A stretch of DNA of 64,000 bases from Acidobacteriota bacterium. Lineage in GTDB: Bacteria; Acidobacteriota; Thermoanaerobaculia; UBA5066. A program made the position numbers and the translations under genes. Under the pieces are notes generated by a model. It worked only from the letters and a program-made list of their open reading frames with translations. It had not been told where the DNA came from and ran no database searches. The stretch covers positions 434,001-498,000 of the forward strand of contig JADJVE010000001.1 in NCBI GenBank assembly GCA_016716715.1, read 5' to 3'. This document shows, piece after piece, positions 1-7,145 of this stretch. Within the stretch, counting starts at the first letter, position 1; every line of letters begins with the position of its first letter.

Positions 1-430
1 GGCAGAGGACGAAGGGCAGCGGCGGCGTGGCGAACGGGCTGTCCCGCGTGAACGCGAGGACGTAGCAGGCGTGCGCGAGAAGGAAGCTGAAAAGGCCCGA
101 CCGAAAGCGGTCGGCCGGAAACATGAGGAAGATGTCGCCGAGGAGGGAGAAGAAGAGGCCGCCGAGGATCGCCGTCGCGTAAGGAGAGGAGAAGCCGGAG
201 GGCCCGGTGGCGACGAGGAGGAGCAGAAGGGCCGTGGCGAGAGGCTTGAAGACGTATACGAGGGACCGGCGGCCGAGAGCGTGGGCCGCGACCGTGACCG
301 TTGCCGAGACGGCGAAGCCCAGGCTGCAAACGACAGGGAATGTCAGGAAGGCTCCTGCCGGGATTCTATTCGTAGTCCCTCGGTTTTCTCGTCGAGTCGA
401 ATCCCGCTCTGGCTCATTTGCCGTTGACAC
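1..430 (-). CDS. YhhN/TMEM86-family membrane protein (lysoplasmalogenase-like), 3' end cut by the window edge
   Basis: The minus strand is open from a stop near 448 down to position 1 and encodes a hydrophobic protein with several membrane segments. Its middle carries the pattern FKPLATALLLLL, then GLFFSLLGDIFLMFPADRF, then FLLAHACYVLAF. This matches the YhhN/TMEM86 family, whose characterised members hydrolyse lysoplasmalogens in the membrane. About 143 residues are visible; family members are usually a little over 200, so the C-terminus lies outside. There is no ATG near the N-terminus. I chose the GTG at 430, the first start-like codon after the upstream stop, and no clear Shine-Dalgarno sequence precedes it. 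The family call is firm, the exact start is not. Confidence 0.8.
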   Translation of the reverse strand, partial: MSTANEPERDSTRRENRGTTNRIPAGAFLTFPVVCSLGFAVSATVTVAAHALGRRSLVYVFKPLATALLLLLVATGPSGFSSPYATAILGGLFFSLLGDIFLMFPADRFRSGLFSFLLAHACYVLAFTRDSPFATPPLPFVLC

Positions 431-452
431 GCTTGGTATTCGGGCCTAGGTT
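424..452 (+). promoter_or_regulatory. Candidate sigma70-type promoter for the 503 gene
   Basis: A perfect -35 hexamer TTGACA (424-429) is followed after 17 bases by TAGGTT (447-452), a weak -10. The start codon of the downstream gene is about 50 bases further on. The site overlaps the start of the divergent YhhN-like gene. It is inferred from the pattern only. Confidence 0.4.
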
Positions 453-502
453 GGGAGAACAAGACTGCGTCTCAAGTAAATCCGAAAAAAGGAGACCACC
501 CG

Positions 503-955
503 ATGGTTCGACGTCTGTTCGTGTCTCTCGCGATCGTCCTCGTCTCGCTCTTCGCTGCGCCAGCCCAGGCGCAGGAGCAGCAGACCAATCCCGCCGGGAT
601 CTGGAGAATGACCTACTACCACGTGAAGCCCGGGAAGATGAACGACATGATGAAGGACCTTCGCGAGCACGCGAAGTCTTCGCTGGAGTTCTCCAAGAGC
701 AAGGCGCGCATCAAGGAGTACAAGATCCTGACGAACCCGACTCCGGCGAGTCCGGAGGACTGGAACTACGCGATCGCGGTCCACTACGCGAACTGGGCGG
801 CGTTGGATCCTAACGAGGCGTTCACGAAGGAGCAGGGCGAGTTCCTGGACAAGCACTATGGCTCGCGCGAGAAGCGCGACGCCGCCAACGCCCGGCGCCG
901 GGAAATGCAGACGACGCTCCGCAGCGTGCTCGTGAACGAAGTCGAACTGAAGTAA
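503..955 (+). CDS. Secreted protein of unknown function (150 aa)
   Basis: The N-terminus MVRRLFVSLAIVLVSLFAAPAQAQ is a clear Sec signal peptide with an AQA cleavage site. The mature part is small, charged and rich in Lys/Glu, with a Trp/Tyr-rich stretch (IWRMTYYHVKPGKMNDMMKD) that recalls the dimeric alpha/beta-barrel (ABM-type) fold, but this resemblance is only suggestive. An AGGAGA ribosome site sits 8 bases before the ATG. It stands alone between a divergent YhhN-like gene and a convergent amidohydrolase. I do not recognise the family and assign no function. Confidence 0.75.
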   Translation: MVRRLFVSLAIVLVSLFAAPAQAQEQQTNPAGIWRMTYYHVKPGKMNDMMKDLREHAKSSLEFSKSKARIKEYKILTNPTPASPEDWNYAIAVHYANWAALDPNEAFTKEQGEFLDKHYGSREKRDAANARRREMQTTLRSVLVNEVELK

Positions 956-1025
956 CCCTCACGTCGGCCGGGGCGGGCTCGGGCGGCGCCGGTTTTCAAC
1001 GCGCCTTCGGGCCCGCTTTCCGCGT

Positions 1026-2366
1026 TCAGCGCTTCCGCCACCCCTTCGAGGGGCCGGCGTGGAAGAACTTCTCGGGCGTCATGACGCCGCCCTGCTTGAA
1101 GACGAGCCCGTCTTTCATGACGAACCGCACATCGCGCAGCGTGTCGACGTCCTCGAGCGGGTTCCCGCGCACCGCGATGAAGTCGGCCGCGAGGCCGGGC
1201 TTGATCGCGCCGCGCTCCTTCTCGACCTGGGCGCACGCGTGGCCCGTCGTCGTCATCGCCTTCAGGATCTCGGGCGCCGGGATCCCCGCGGCCTTCCACG
1301 TGAGGAGGAAGTTGATCGTCAGCTCGCCGCGGTTCATGTCGTTGCCGGTCTTGTAGTAATCCATGTCCGTCGAGAAGGTGACCTTGACGCCGTTCTTCCA
1401 CGCGCTCTTGAGCTGCGCGGCGTTCTTCTCCATGCCGTCCTTCGTCCCGTGGTACGGGGTGAAGGGCGTGTCCGTGGAGGCGAGGAAGATGCCCTTCTGC
1501 GCCATCGCCTTGTGGTGCGCCTCCGTCAGCGCCATCCCGTGCTCGATCGACCAGAGCCCGGCCTCGATCGCGCGCGTTGCGCCCTCGGGAGTCTGGACGT
1601 GGCCCGCCACCTTGAGTCCGCCCTTGGCCGCTTCGGTGACGAAGAGCTTCATCTCGTCCACCGTGTAGCCCCACGGCTTGCAGTCCACGCAGATCTTGAT
1701 GACCTTCGCGCCGAACAGCATGTTCTCGCGCACGGCCTTCACGATCTCGTCGGGCGTGTCGGCGTCGAGATACTCCGGGTAGACGATCCCGTGCTGCTTC
1801 GCCATCTCGGGCGTCGGCCAGAACTGCCCGCCCTTGCCGCCGATGATGAGGCCCGAGTTGATCATCGTCGGGCCCGGGATCCAGCCCTGGTCGATCGCGA
1901 CGCGGTGCGCCGTGTCCGTGTAGAGCGCGTTGTTCCCGAGGTCGCGCACGACCGTGAAGCCGGAATTGAGGAGCTGGATCCCGTTCGACGCCGCCTGGAT
2001 CGCGCGGAGCGGCGTCGAGTCCATCACGTACGTCAGGTAGTAATAGTCGTGCTCGGGGACGTCCTTGTACGTGAGGCCGAGGTGCGTGTGCGTGTCCACG
2101 AGCCCGGGCAGCACCGTGAGGTCCGAGAGGTCGATCACGGTCGCGCCCGCGGGGATCGCGAGGCCGGCGCCGACGGCCTTGATCTTCTCGCCCTCGACGA
2201 GGATGACCTGGTTCGTGGAGATCCTTCCGCTCTCGGGGTCCACGAGCCGCCCCGCCTTCACGGCCGTGATCAGGGGAGCCGCGGCGGGAGGCGTGGGCTG
2301 CTGCGCGGAGGCCCGCGCGGCGATGACGACCGACAGGGCGAGCGCAATCCGTGTCCGACGGCGCAT
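1026..2366 (-). CDS. Secreted amidohydrolase-superfamily enzyme (imidazolonepropionase-like)
   Basis: A 446-aa metal-dependent hydrolase of the amidohydrolase superfamily, exported by a signal peptide (MRRRTRIALALSVVIAARASA). The metal-binding HxH appears in LPGLVDTHTHLG. Further metal or catalytic positions are suggested by AGHVQTPEG, SIEHGMAL and FSTDMDYY, followed by the typical C-terminal strand domain GLAADFIAVRGNPLEDV. This arrangement is seen in secreted Xaa-Pro/prolidase-like and imidazolonepropionase-like amidohydrolases of diderm bacteria. The substrate cannot be deduced; a peptide or cyclic amide is plausible. The ATG at 2366 is preceded by AAAGAGAG. The gene is complete and monocistronic as far as can be seen. 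Confidence 0.85.
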   Translation of the reverse strand: MRRRTRIALALSVVIAARASAQQPTPPAAAPLITAVKAGRLVDPESGRISTNQVILVEGEKIKAVGAGLAIPAGATVIDLSDLTVLPGLVDTHTHLGLTYKDVPEHDYYYLTYVMDSTPLRAIQAASNGIQLLNSGFTVVRDLGNNALYTDTAHRVAIDQGWIPGPTMINSGLIIGGKGGQFWPTPEMAKQHGIVYPEYLDADTPDEIVKAVRENMLFGAKVIKICVDCKPWGYTVDEMKLFVTEAAKGGLKVAGHVQTPEGATRAIEAGLWSIEHGMALTEAHHKAMAQKGIFLASTDTPFTPYHGTKDGMEKNAAQLKSAWKNGVKVTFSTDMDYYKTGNDMNRGELTINFLLTWKAAGIPAPEILKAMTTTGHACAQVEKERGAIKPGLAADFIAVRGNPLEDVDTLRDVRFVMKDGLVFKQGGVMTPEKFFHAGPSKGWRKR

Positions 2367-2583
2367 GGCGTTCTCTCTTTCGCGCCGAGTCTAATCGTCC
2401 GTCCACCTGGCCGAAAACTCGCCTGGGCGGGACGAGCCCGTCACTTCGGCAGGGCGCGACGCCGGCCGCCAGCGGTTGAAGCAGCAGGACGATTCCGAGG
2501 AGGCGGAGACGAGCGTGACGGGAAGCGCGGCCGTCGTACTTAGGGTGCCGGCGGTGTTCCTCACGCGCCCTTCGGCACGCCAA

Positions 2584-2886
2584 CTATTTCAGTTTCTTGA
2601 TCTCATCTTCGACCTCTTTCGCCCCCTGGGCATAGAACGTCTTCTCTTCGGGGGCGAGCTCGTGGAGCAGTCTCAGAAACTCGCCGGCGTGGACACGTTC
2701 CTCGTCCGCGATGTCTTCGAGGACTTCGATGGCGAGCTTGTTGTCGGTCGACTCGGCCAGCTGCGTGTACATCTGGATCGCTTCGTACTCCGCGGCGACC
2801 ATGAAGCGAATGGCACGAACCAGTTCCGCATCCGTGAGTTTCTTGCCGTGCGCCAGTCCGGAAAAAGGGGAGCCAAACTCTGGCAT
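2584..2886 (-). CDS. Small ferritin-like (rubrerythrin/encapsulin-cargo type) protein
   Basis: A 100-aa all-helical protein with the two-helix half-ferritin signature: Glu33 in FMVAAEYEAIQMY and the ExxH pair E63/H66 in DIADEERVHAGEF. Short proteins of this type dimerise to complete a diiron site. The best remembered parallel is the ferritin-like domain that sits in front of, or is packaged by, archaeal and bacterial encapsulins. No encapsulin shell gene is visible nearby. The gene follows the CsbD gene by 26 bases on the same strand, so both probably share the sigma54-type promoter at 3177-3192. A role in iron storage or peroxide defence is inferred. Confidence 0.8.
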   Translation of the reverse strand: MPEFGSPFSGLAHGKKLTDAELVRAIRFMVAAEYEAIQMYTQLAESTDNKLAIEVLEDIADEERVHAGEFLRLLHELAPEEKTFYAQGAKEVEDEIKKLK

Positions 2887-2912
2887 GACGTCTTCTTCCT
2901 GTCGTTAGTCCG

Positions 2913-3116
2913 CTACCTCTTGATGGCGTTGCCGAGACTCGTCACGGCGTCGCCGAGCATCCGGCCGGCCTTGCCGAACCCCTCCTGCACGGCGCCCGCG
3001 GCGCGCTGCAGGGAGCCCTCGTTCTCCATCTTCTTGTTGCCGGTGAGCTTCCCGACGGTCTCTTTGGCTTTCCCCTTCACCTTCTTCACTTTCCCGTGGA
3101 GTTCCTGCTTTTTCAT
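2913..3116 (-). CDS. CsbD-family stress protein (copy 1)
   Basis: A 67-aa highly charged protein, MKKQELHGKVKKVKGKAKE at the start, with the CsbD hallmark of alternating Lys/Glu and Gly-Lys. CsbD proteins are abundant general-stress proteins of unknown mechanism. A second copy with the same tail (LGNAIK) lies at 13959-14162. The ATG has an AAGGA site 7-8 bases upstream. The transcript is predicted to start near 3166 at a sigma54-type promoter, giving a 50-base leader. Downstream lies the small ferritin-like gene, probably in the same operon. Confidence 0.88.
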   Translation of the reverse strand: MKKQELHGKVKKVKGKAKETVGKLTGNKKMENEGSLQRAAGAVQEGFGKAGRMLGDAVTSLGNAIKR

Positions 3117-3176
3117 GGGGTGTTCCTTTCTGCGACGGCGTGCCGATACGTTCGGCCGTCTTCCGGAAAGATAGGG

Positions 3177-3192
3177 AGCAGGGGCCGTGCCA
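3177..3192 (-). promoter_or_regulatory. Sigma54 (-24/-12) promoter candidate upstream of CsbD/ferritin operon
   Basis: Read on the minus strand the site is TGGCACGGCCCCTGCT. It matches the sigma54 consensus TGGCACG-N4-TTGCW at all defined positions but one, with the diagnostic GG-N10-GC spacing. The predicted start of transcription is near 3166, 50 bases before the CsbD ATG. The sequence is read directly; its function is inferred. Confidence 0.65.
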
Positions 3193-3650
3193 GCCAGGGA
3201 GCCGCGCGGAACAGGCGCAGGCGACTGCCGGTGACACGTTCCGTCTCCGTCGCCAGGCCTGGTGCGGTACGAATTACAGCGGGGTTTGAAGCGGAGACAA
3301 GGGTGGCCCGCGGATTGCGGACAGAGTCATCGGATGGCAGCCGTGGACAAATATTCAAACGTCTTGGTCTTTGAACCGCCTGAGTGCCGGGAGCCTTGGT
3401 GAGCCCGTTCTACGATCTCGGCCGGCGGTGCGGCGGTCCTCTTCCGGCGGGGCGTACGTCCCGCGTCCCGTCGGCTGGCCCTCCACCGTCGGCCCCCGGG
3501 CGCGCCTTTGCGGAAGCAGGGTCTCAGGGAATTTCGCTCCGCCGGTTCGCGTGGCTGCTCGCACTCGGCGTCCTCGGGCTGGCCGGACCTCTCGCTCGGC
3601 GTGGGTGGGATCGCTCGCTTCCGGGCCGACGTCTCCCCGGCGGCTCCCGT
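3193..3650. other. Intergenic stretch without a recognisable gene
   Basis: About 460 bases between the sigma54-type site of the CsbD operon and the stop codon of the Omp85-like gene. Open frames on both strands cross it, but none gives a protein with recognisable features. A short hydrophobic run (LRRFAWLLALGVLGLAGPLA) in one plus-strand frame has no start or ribosome site that I trust. It is somewhat less G+C rich around 3330-3370. It may hold upstream activator sites for the sigma54 promoter, but none can be named. Confidence 0.5.
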
Positions 3651-5228
3651 TCAGAAGAGCGAGTCGGTCGTGACGAGGTAGATCGGCTTTCCTCCGCGAT
3701 CGGGGAGCGCCACCTCGAAGCGGAGGATCTTCACGTTCGACGCGCGGGTCAGCTCCACGAGGATTCCCGCCCCGATGTCGCTGCGCCAGCCCTCGGTCGA
3801 CGGCCCGACACGGGCGGCCCACGATTTCCCGGCGTCGGCAAACGCCGTGACGCCCAAGGCGGCGATGTGGAGCAGCTCGCCCGTGATGCGGTGCCGCCAC
3901 TCCACGTTGGCAACGACCCGCGACGTGCCGTCGAACGTGTTCGGGTCGTAACCGCGCAGGCCCGTGTCGGCTCCGAGGGTGAGCTGCCGCTCTCCGTCGA
4001 GGTTGTGGCCGAGGTCTGCGGCGAGGCGAACCCTGAGGCCCGCCGATCCGGTGATGGCGCCCCCGGCCTCGAGGTGCGTGATCGCGTTGGCGAAGCCGCC
4101 GCTCTCGAATCGCCCCGAGAGGTCCACGCGCTGCCAGGTGTAGGTGCGCCCGGAGAACTGGCCCGACTCGAACGCCAGGTGGTACCGGAGCCGCACGCTG
4201 TCGCCGCCGAAGAAGGGCAGGGAGAGACCGGTCGTGACCGTCCAGTTGGGACCGAGCGGCAGGTCCTCCTGCCGGAGCCAAGCGCGGAACCCCTGCACGA
4301 GCTTCCAGCGGAACGTCTCGTGATTCCAGCCCATCTGCGGGCCGACCAGGTTTCGGTCCAGCGGTTGCGGGTATGGCGGGCCGTACAGGCTCTGCCAGTC
4401 CTGGAAGAGGGCTCGGTCGCCGAACGCTCCGACGAGGAGACGATTCGTACGGATGGCGCCGCCCGGCAGGCGGATCCCGCCCCAGACCTGCCAGCTGCGA
4501 CCGTTGACCTCGCCCTGGACGCGCCTCTCTCCGGCGGACCACAGATAGGCCACGGACTCAACCCGCCTCCAGTCGACGCCGCCGGCCCGCGGCGTCGTCA
4601 GGGAGAAGAACGGGTACTCGAACAGGAAGTGGTCCGCCGACCCGTCGGAGGAAGACGCGTGCTCGAGCTCGAGCTGCCAGCGGCTGCCGAAGAACGTGAT
4701 GTCCCGGTAACGGAACGTCGAGGACGTCCGTTCGGGGTCCGACGTGACGTCGACGTGGACGGCCTTCCCCAGGCCCAGGACGTTGTCCTCCTTGACGCCG
4801 AAACTGACGGTGCGGCGATCGCCGGACATGCCGAAGCTCGCGTTGATGCCCAGGGTCCACTGGTCGTGGGTCTCGACGAGGACCTCGGCCCCGCCGGGGA
4901 CGGGGTGCGCCGAGATGTGCACGGGATTGAGGAAGCCCGTGCCTCTGAGGATGATCTCGCTCTCGGCCAGCTGAATGGGGTCGAGGCGGTCGCCCGCCTT
5001 GAAGAGCAGCAGGGCGCGGATGAACGACTCGCGGGTCATGATGTGCACGGCGTCGACCCAGCGATACGGCCACGCCGACGTGGAGGGATCGTCCAGATCG
5101 AAGACGTCGTGCCGGTCGATGCGCACGGCGACGATGGGCGTGCCGGGAGCGACGTCCTCCGCGCCCGCGGGGCAGGCGAGAAGGAGGAGCAGGCAGAAGA
5201 GGTGGAGCGGTCTGCTCGCGGACTCCAT
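3651..5228 (-). CDS. Omp85-superfamily outer membrane protein (surface antigen/BamA-TamA-like)
   Basis: A 525-aa protein with a signal peptide ending near AGAED. Residues about 30-120 form one POTRA-like repeat (FIRALLLFKAGDRLDPIQLAESEIILRGTGFL). The rest is a predicted beta barrel of alternating aromatic/polar strands. The motif LRGYDPNTFDGTSRVVANVEWR near residue 395 is the Omp85 (V/L)RG(F/Y) loop-6 signature. One POTRA is fewer than BamA (five) or TamA (three), so this is a reduced member such as those grouped as surface-antigen or patatin-associated barrels. The protein is likely in the outer membrane; its substrate is unknown. It lies downstream of the BON/DUF5670 operon with a 57-base gap. 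Confidence 0.8.
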   Translation of the reverse strand: MESASRPLHLFCLLLLLACPAGAEDVAPGTPIVAVRIDRHDVFDLDDPSTSAWPYRWVDAVHIMTRESFIRALLLFKAGDRLDPIQLAESEIILRGTGFLNPVHISAHPVPGGAEVLVETHDQWTLGINASFGMSGDRRTVSFGVKEDNVLGLGKAVHVDVTSDPERTSSTFRYRDITFFGSRWQLELEHASSSDGSADHFLFEYPFFSLTTPRAGGVDWRRVESVAYLWSAGERRVQGEVNGRSWQVWGGIRLPGGAIRTNRLLVGAFGDRALFQDWQSLYGPPYPQPLDRNLVGPQMGWNHETFRWKLVQGFRAWLRQEDLPLGPNWTVTTGLSLPFFGGDSVRLRYHLAFESGQFSGRTYTWQRVDLSGRFESGGFANAITHLEAGGAITGSAGLRVRLAADLGHNLDGERQLTLGADTGLRGYDPNTFDGTSRVVANVEWRHRITGELLHIAALGVTAFADAGKSWAARVGPSTEGWRSDIGAGILVELTRASNVKILRFEVALPDRGGKPIYLVTTDSLF

Positions 5229-5285
5229 GCCAGCTCCTCCGTGATCAGTGCAAAGCGCGGAGCCGCTTCGCGACGACGCCGGAAC

Positions 5286-5948
5286 TCACGACACGCGGGT
5301 CGAAAGAATCCGGAGCCCGAGACCGCCGCCCAGGGACAAGAGACCGAGCGCGCCAAGGAGCGGGACGTGGCTCGCCGTCGCAGGCAGATGCCGGACGGGA
5401 GGGGCCTCCGCGAGCATGACCACGGGCGCAGGCGCCTCGTAGGGCTTGACCTGCTGCTCCGGCGTGACGACCGTGAGGGTCGCGGTCTTGTACTCCGTCT
5501 CCTTGACGTCGTCCGAAATCGCGATGACGGGAGCCTTGGCGACGACGGCGATTTCCATCGCGCGCTGCTTCGAATAGACGATGTCCTGGCCGTTCGTCGT
5601 GTCGCGTGCGTACCACGTCCGCAGCGCCTTGCGCTGGCCGGGCGCGGTCGCGTAGTAGACGTAGCGGCTGGTGGGCGCCGCTTCGTTCGCCACGATCGCG
5701 TGCGGCGTGGCGAGGACGCTGGCGAAGACCTTCGTCTGATCCTCGTTCGTGACCTGGACCAGGTTGCGGTTGGATTCGAGCATCACGACCTTGATGAGGT
5801 ACGTGCCCGGCTGCAGCGTGAAGCTCCCGACGTCGACGGGTTCCGTCACGGTGAAGGTCGAGTTCTCGCGCTCGCTCTGCGCGAGGGCCGCGGGGGCGGT
5901 GGCGACGAGAAGCGCCGCGAAGGCTCCGAGGGTGAGGCAGCTTGTCAT
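5286..5948 (-). CDS. Exported protein with C-terminal LPxTA sorting-like signal
   Basis: Start chosen at 5948: GAAGAGG lies just upstream, and the preceding DUF5670 gene stops one base before, so translation is probably coupled. The 220-aa product has a signal peptide (TSCLTLGAFAALLVATAPAALA). It then has a beta-rich mature part (FTVTEPVDVGSFTLQPGTYLIKV) that looks like a sortable carrier or envelope domain. The C-terminus is tripartite: LPATAS, a hydrophobic run PLLGALGLLSLGGGLGL, and a basic tail RILSTRVS. That layout is typical of sortase substrates, with LPxTA in place of LPxTG. A sortase gene is present at 41220-41924. The function is unknown. Confidence 0.75.
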   Translation of the reverse strand: MTSCLTLGAFAALLVATAPAALAQSERENSTFTVTEPVDVGSFTLQPGTYLIKVVMLESNRNLVQVTNEDQTKVFASVLATPHAIVANEAAPTSRYVYYATAPGQRKALRTWYARDTTNGQDIVYSKQRAMEIAVVAKAPVIAISDDVKETEYKTATLTVVTPEQQVKPYEAPAPVVMLAEAPPVRHLPATASHVPLLGALGLLSLGGGLGLRILSTRVS

Positions 5949-5949
5949 T

Positions 5950-6129
5950 TCAGGCCTCTTCTTGCGTTCTCGGTCGAAGGGCAATGACTCGTCGTCCCTG
6001 GATGACGCGAATGAGAAGGACGACGATCGCCACGACGAGCAGCACGTGGATGAGGCCGCCCATCGTCGTGGAGGTCACCATTCCGAGGGCCCAGAGGACC
6101 AGGAGGATCAGGCAGATTGTCCAGAGCAT
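5950..6129 (-). CDS. DUF5670 (Lmo0937-type) small membrane protein
   Basis: This 59-aa protein, beginning MLWTICLILLVLWALGMVTS, has two hydrophobic helices. It matches the Lmo0937/DUF5670 family pattern: WTI..LLVLW.LG..TS.T.GG.IH.LLV.AI.VLLIR..QGR. Members are short inner-membrane proteins common next to stress and envelope genes; their role is unknown. It begins 36 bases after the BON gene stop, with AAAGGA upstream of the ATG. It ends one base before the next gene's ATG, so it is the middle gene of a BON-DUF5670-sorted protein operon. Confidence 0.85.
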   Translation of the reverse strand: MLWTICLILLVLWALGMVTSTTMGGLIHVLLVVAIVVLLIRVIQGRRVIALRPRTQEEA

Positions 6130-6165
6130 GGTGTATTCCTTTCTTTCGTTCCGAGGTGGGAGGAA

Positions 6166-6715
6166 TCAGCTCAGAAGATCGACGACCTTCTTGACGCCCT
6201 TGATCGAGCGGGTCTTCTTGACGGCGGCCTTCGAGGTGTTGGAGTCGTCGAGCTTGCCGCGCAGGCTCACGACGCCGTCGACGGCCTCGACCTCGATCTT
6301 GAGCGCGTTCGCGCCGATCTCGGTCAGGAGGATGCTCTTCACCTTCATCTCGAGCGAGACGTTCTTCACCGAGGCCTCGCTCGCGGCGACGGCTCCTTCG
6401 GCGTTCTTCACGGTGACCTTGTTGTCGACCTTCTTGATGCCCGCGACCGAAAGGGCGACTTCCTCGGCGAGCCCCTGGCTGGGCGACTTCGTCACTTCGC
6501 CGGTGAGGGTTGCCGTCTCGCCGGACACGGAGACCGCGATCCCAAGAGCATCGGTGCCGAGCTTGTCGATGAGCGTGGTCTTGACGGAGATGGCGTTGAG
6601 CGCCTCGGTCACTTCGGAGGAAGGCGCCGTGGACTTGGCTGCGGCGCTCGCGGGCGACGCCCCGAGTAGCCATGAGAGAGAGGGTCGCCGCGAGGACCGG
6701 AACTGAGTGCTTCAT
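6166..6715 (-). CDS. BON-domain periplasmic protein, signal peptide split by a one-base frameshift
   Basis: The mature frame (6166-6612) encodes two BON domains, one near the N-terminus (LIDKLGTDALGIAVSVSG) and one at the C-terminus. This architecture is shared with OsmY, a periplasmic osmotic-stress protein. The open frame lacks a proper start: it would begin at an internal GTG in mid-domain. Upstream in another frame lies ATG at 6715 with MKHSVPVLAATLSL and a good AGGAG site. Skipping the single base at 6673 joins it to WLLGASPASAAAK, a textbook signal peptide, and then the BON domains. A sigma54-type promoter sits 17 bases before the ribosome-site region. I read this as one gene with either a sequencing error or a recent mutation. 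Confidence 0.8.
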
Positions 6716-6742
6716 GATTTGAGTCTCCTGCCGGTCTCGGAG

Positions 6743-6758
6743 CGCAAGTTCCCTGCCA
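6743..6758 (-). promoter_or_regulatory. Sigma54 promoter candidate upstream of the BON operon
   Basis: On the minus strand the site reads TGGCAGGGAACTTGCG, two mismatches to the sigma54 consensus, with GG-N10-GC spacing. Transcription would begin near 6732, leaving a 17-base leader that contains the AGGAG ribosome site of the ATG at 6715. The fit of promoter, leader and ribosome site supports both the promoter and the choice of that ATG. Confidence 0.62.
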
Positions 6759-6857
6759 GCGCCGGCAGGGTGTCTCGGGCGTCTTCAACCCGCGGAGATG
6801 CGTCGGGGACGGATCGGGGGAGCGCGCCGTGTAGAAAGTGCCCGACTCGTGTACGTC

Positions 6858-7133
6858 CTACCGACGGGAGAAGAGGTGAATGACCGCCACGAAAAGGGCG
6901 GCGCCGATGATGGACCAGAGAACCGGGAACGGATGCCCGCCGATGACGACCATGAAAGGCTCGGGAAGCTTGAGCGCCCGGGCGACCCAGGGACCCACAA
7001 GGGCCCCGACGAAGCCGAGGGCCGTCGAGACGACCAGCCCGCCGCGGGCGCTCCCCGCGATGGCCTTGCCGATCGCGCCGCAGACCGCCGCGATCACGAT
7101 GAGGAGCAGGAGTGTCGTGAGAGACATTGTCAT
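6858..7133 (-). CDS. GlsB/YeaQ/YmgE-family (transglycosylase-associated) membrane protein
   Basis: A 91-aa protein with three hydrophobic segments and the family signature: a Gly-rich first helix (VCGAIGKAIAG), a middle STALGFVGALVGPWVARAL, and a final IIGAALFVAVIHLFSRR. Family members are small inner-membrane proteins often induced by stress; despite the name, no enzyme activity is established. GAAAGGA precedes the ATG. The gap to the upstream alcohol dehydrogenase gene is 12 bases, so the two are likely one transcript driven by the sigma54-type site at 8274-8289. Confidence 0.85.
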   Translation of the reverse strand: MTMSLTTLLLLIVIAAVCGAIGKAIAGSARGGLVVSTALGFVGALVGPWVARALKLPEPFMVVIGGHPFPVLWSIIGAALFVAVIHLFSRR

Positions 7134-7145
7134 GGGAGATTCCTT

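Noticed and set aside
856..2583. 575-codon frame antisense-shifted to the amidohydrolase
   Set aside because: Arg/Gly-rich shadow of the amidohydrolase in another frame of the same strand; the 446-aa frame has all the motifs.
2584..2886. Encapsulin cargo system
   Set aside because: The ferritin-like protein fits cargo types, but no shell gene is in the neighbourhood, so the system cannot be claimed.
3384..3650. Possible small membrane protein on the plus strand before the Omp85-like stop
   Set aside because: Only one hydrophobic run, no credible ribosome site, and the frame continues as antisense of the barrel gene.
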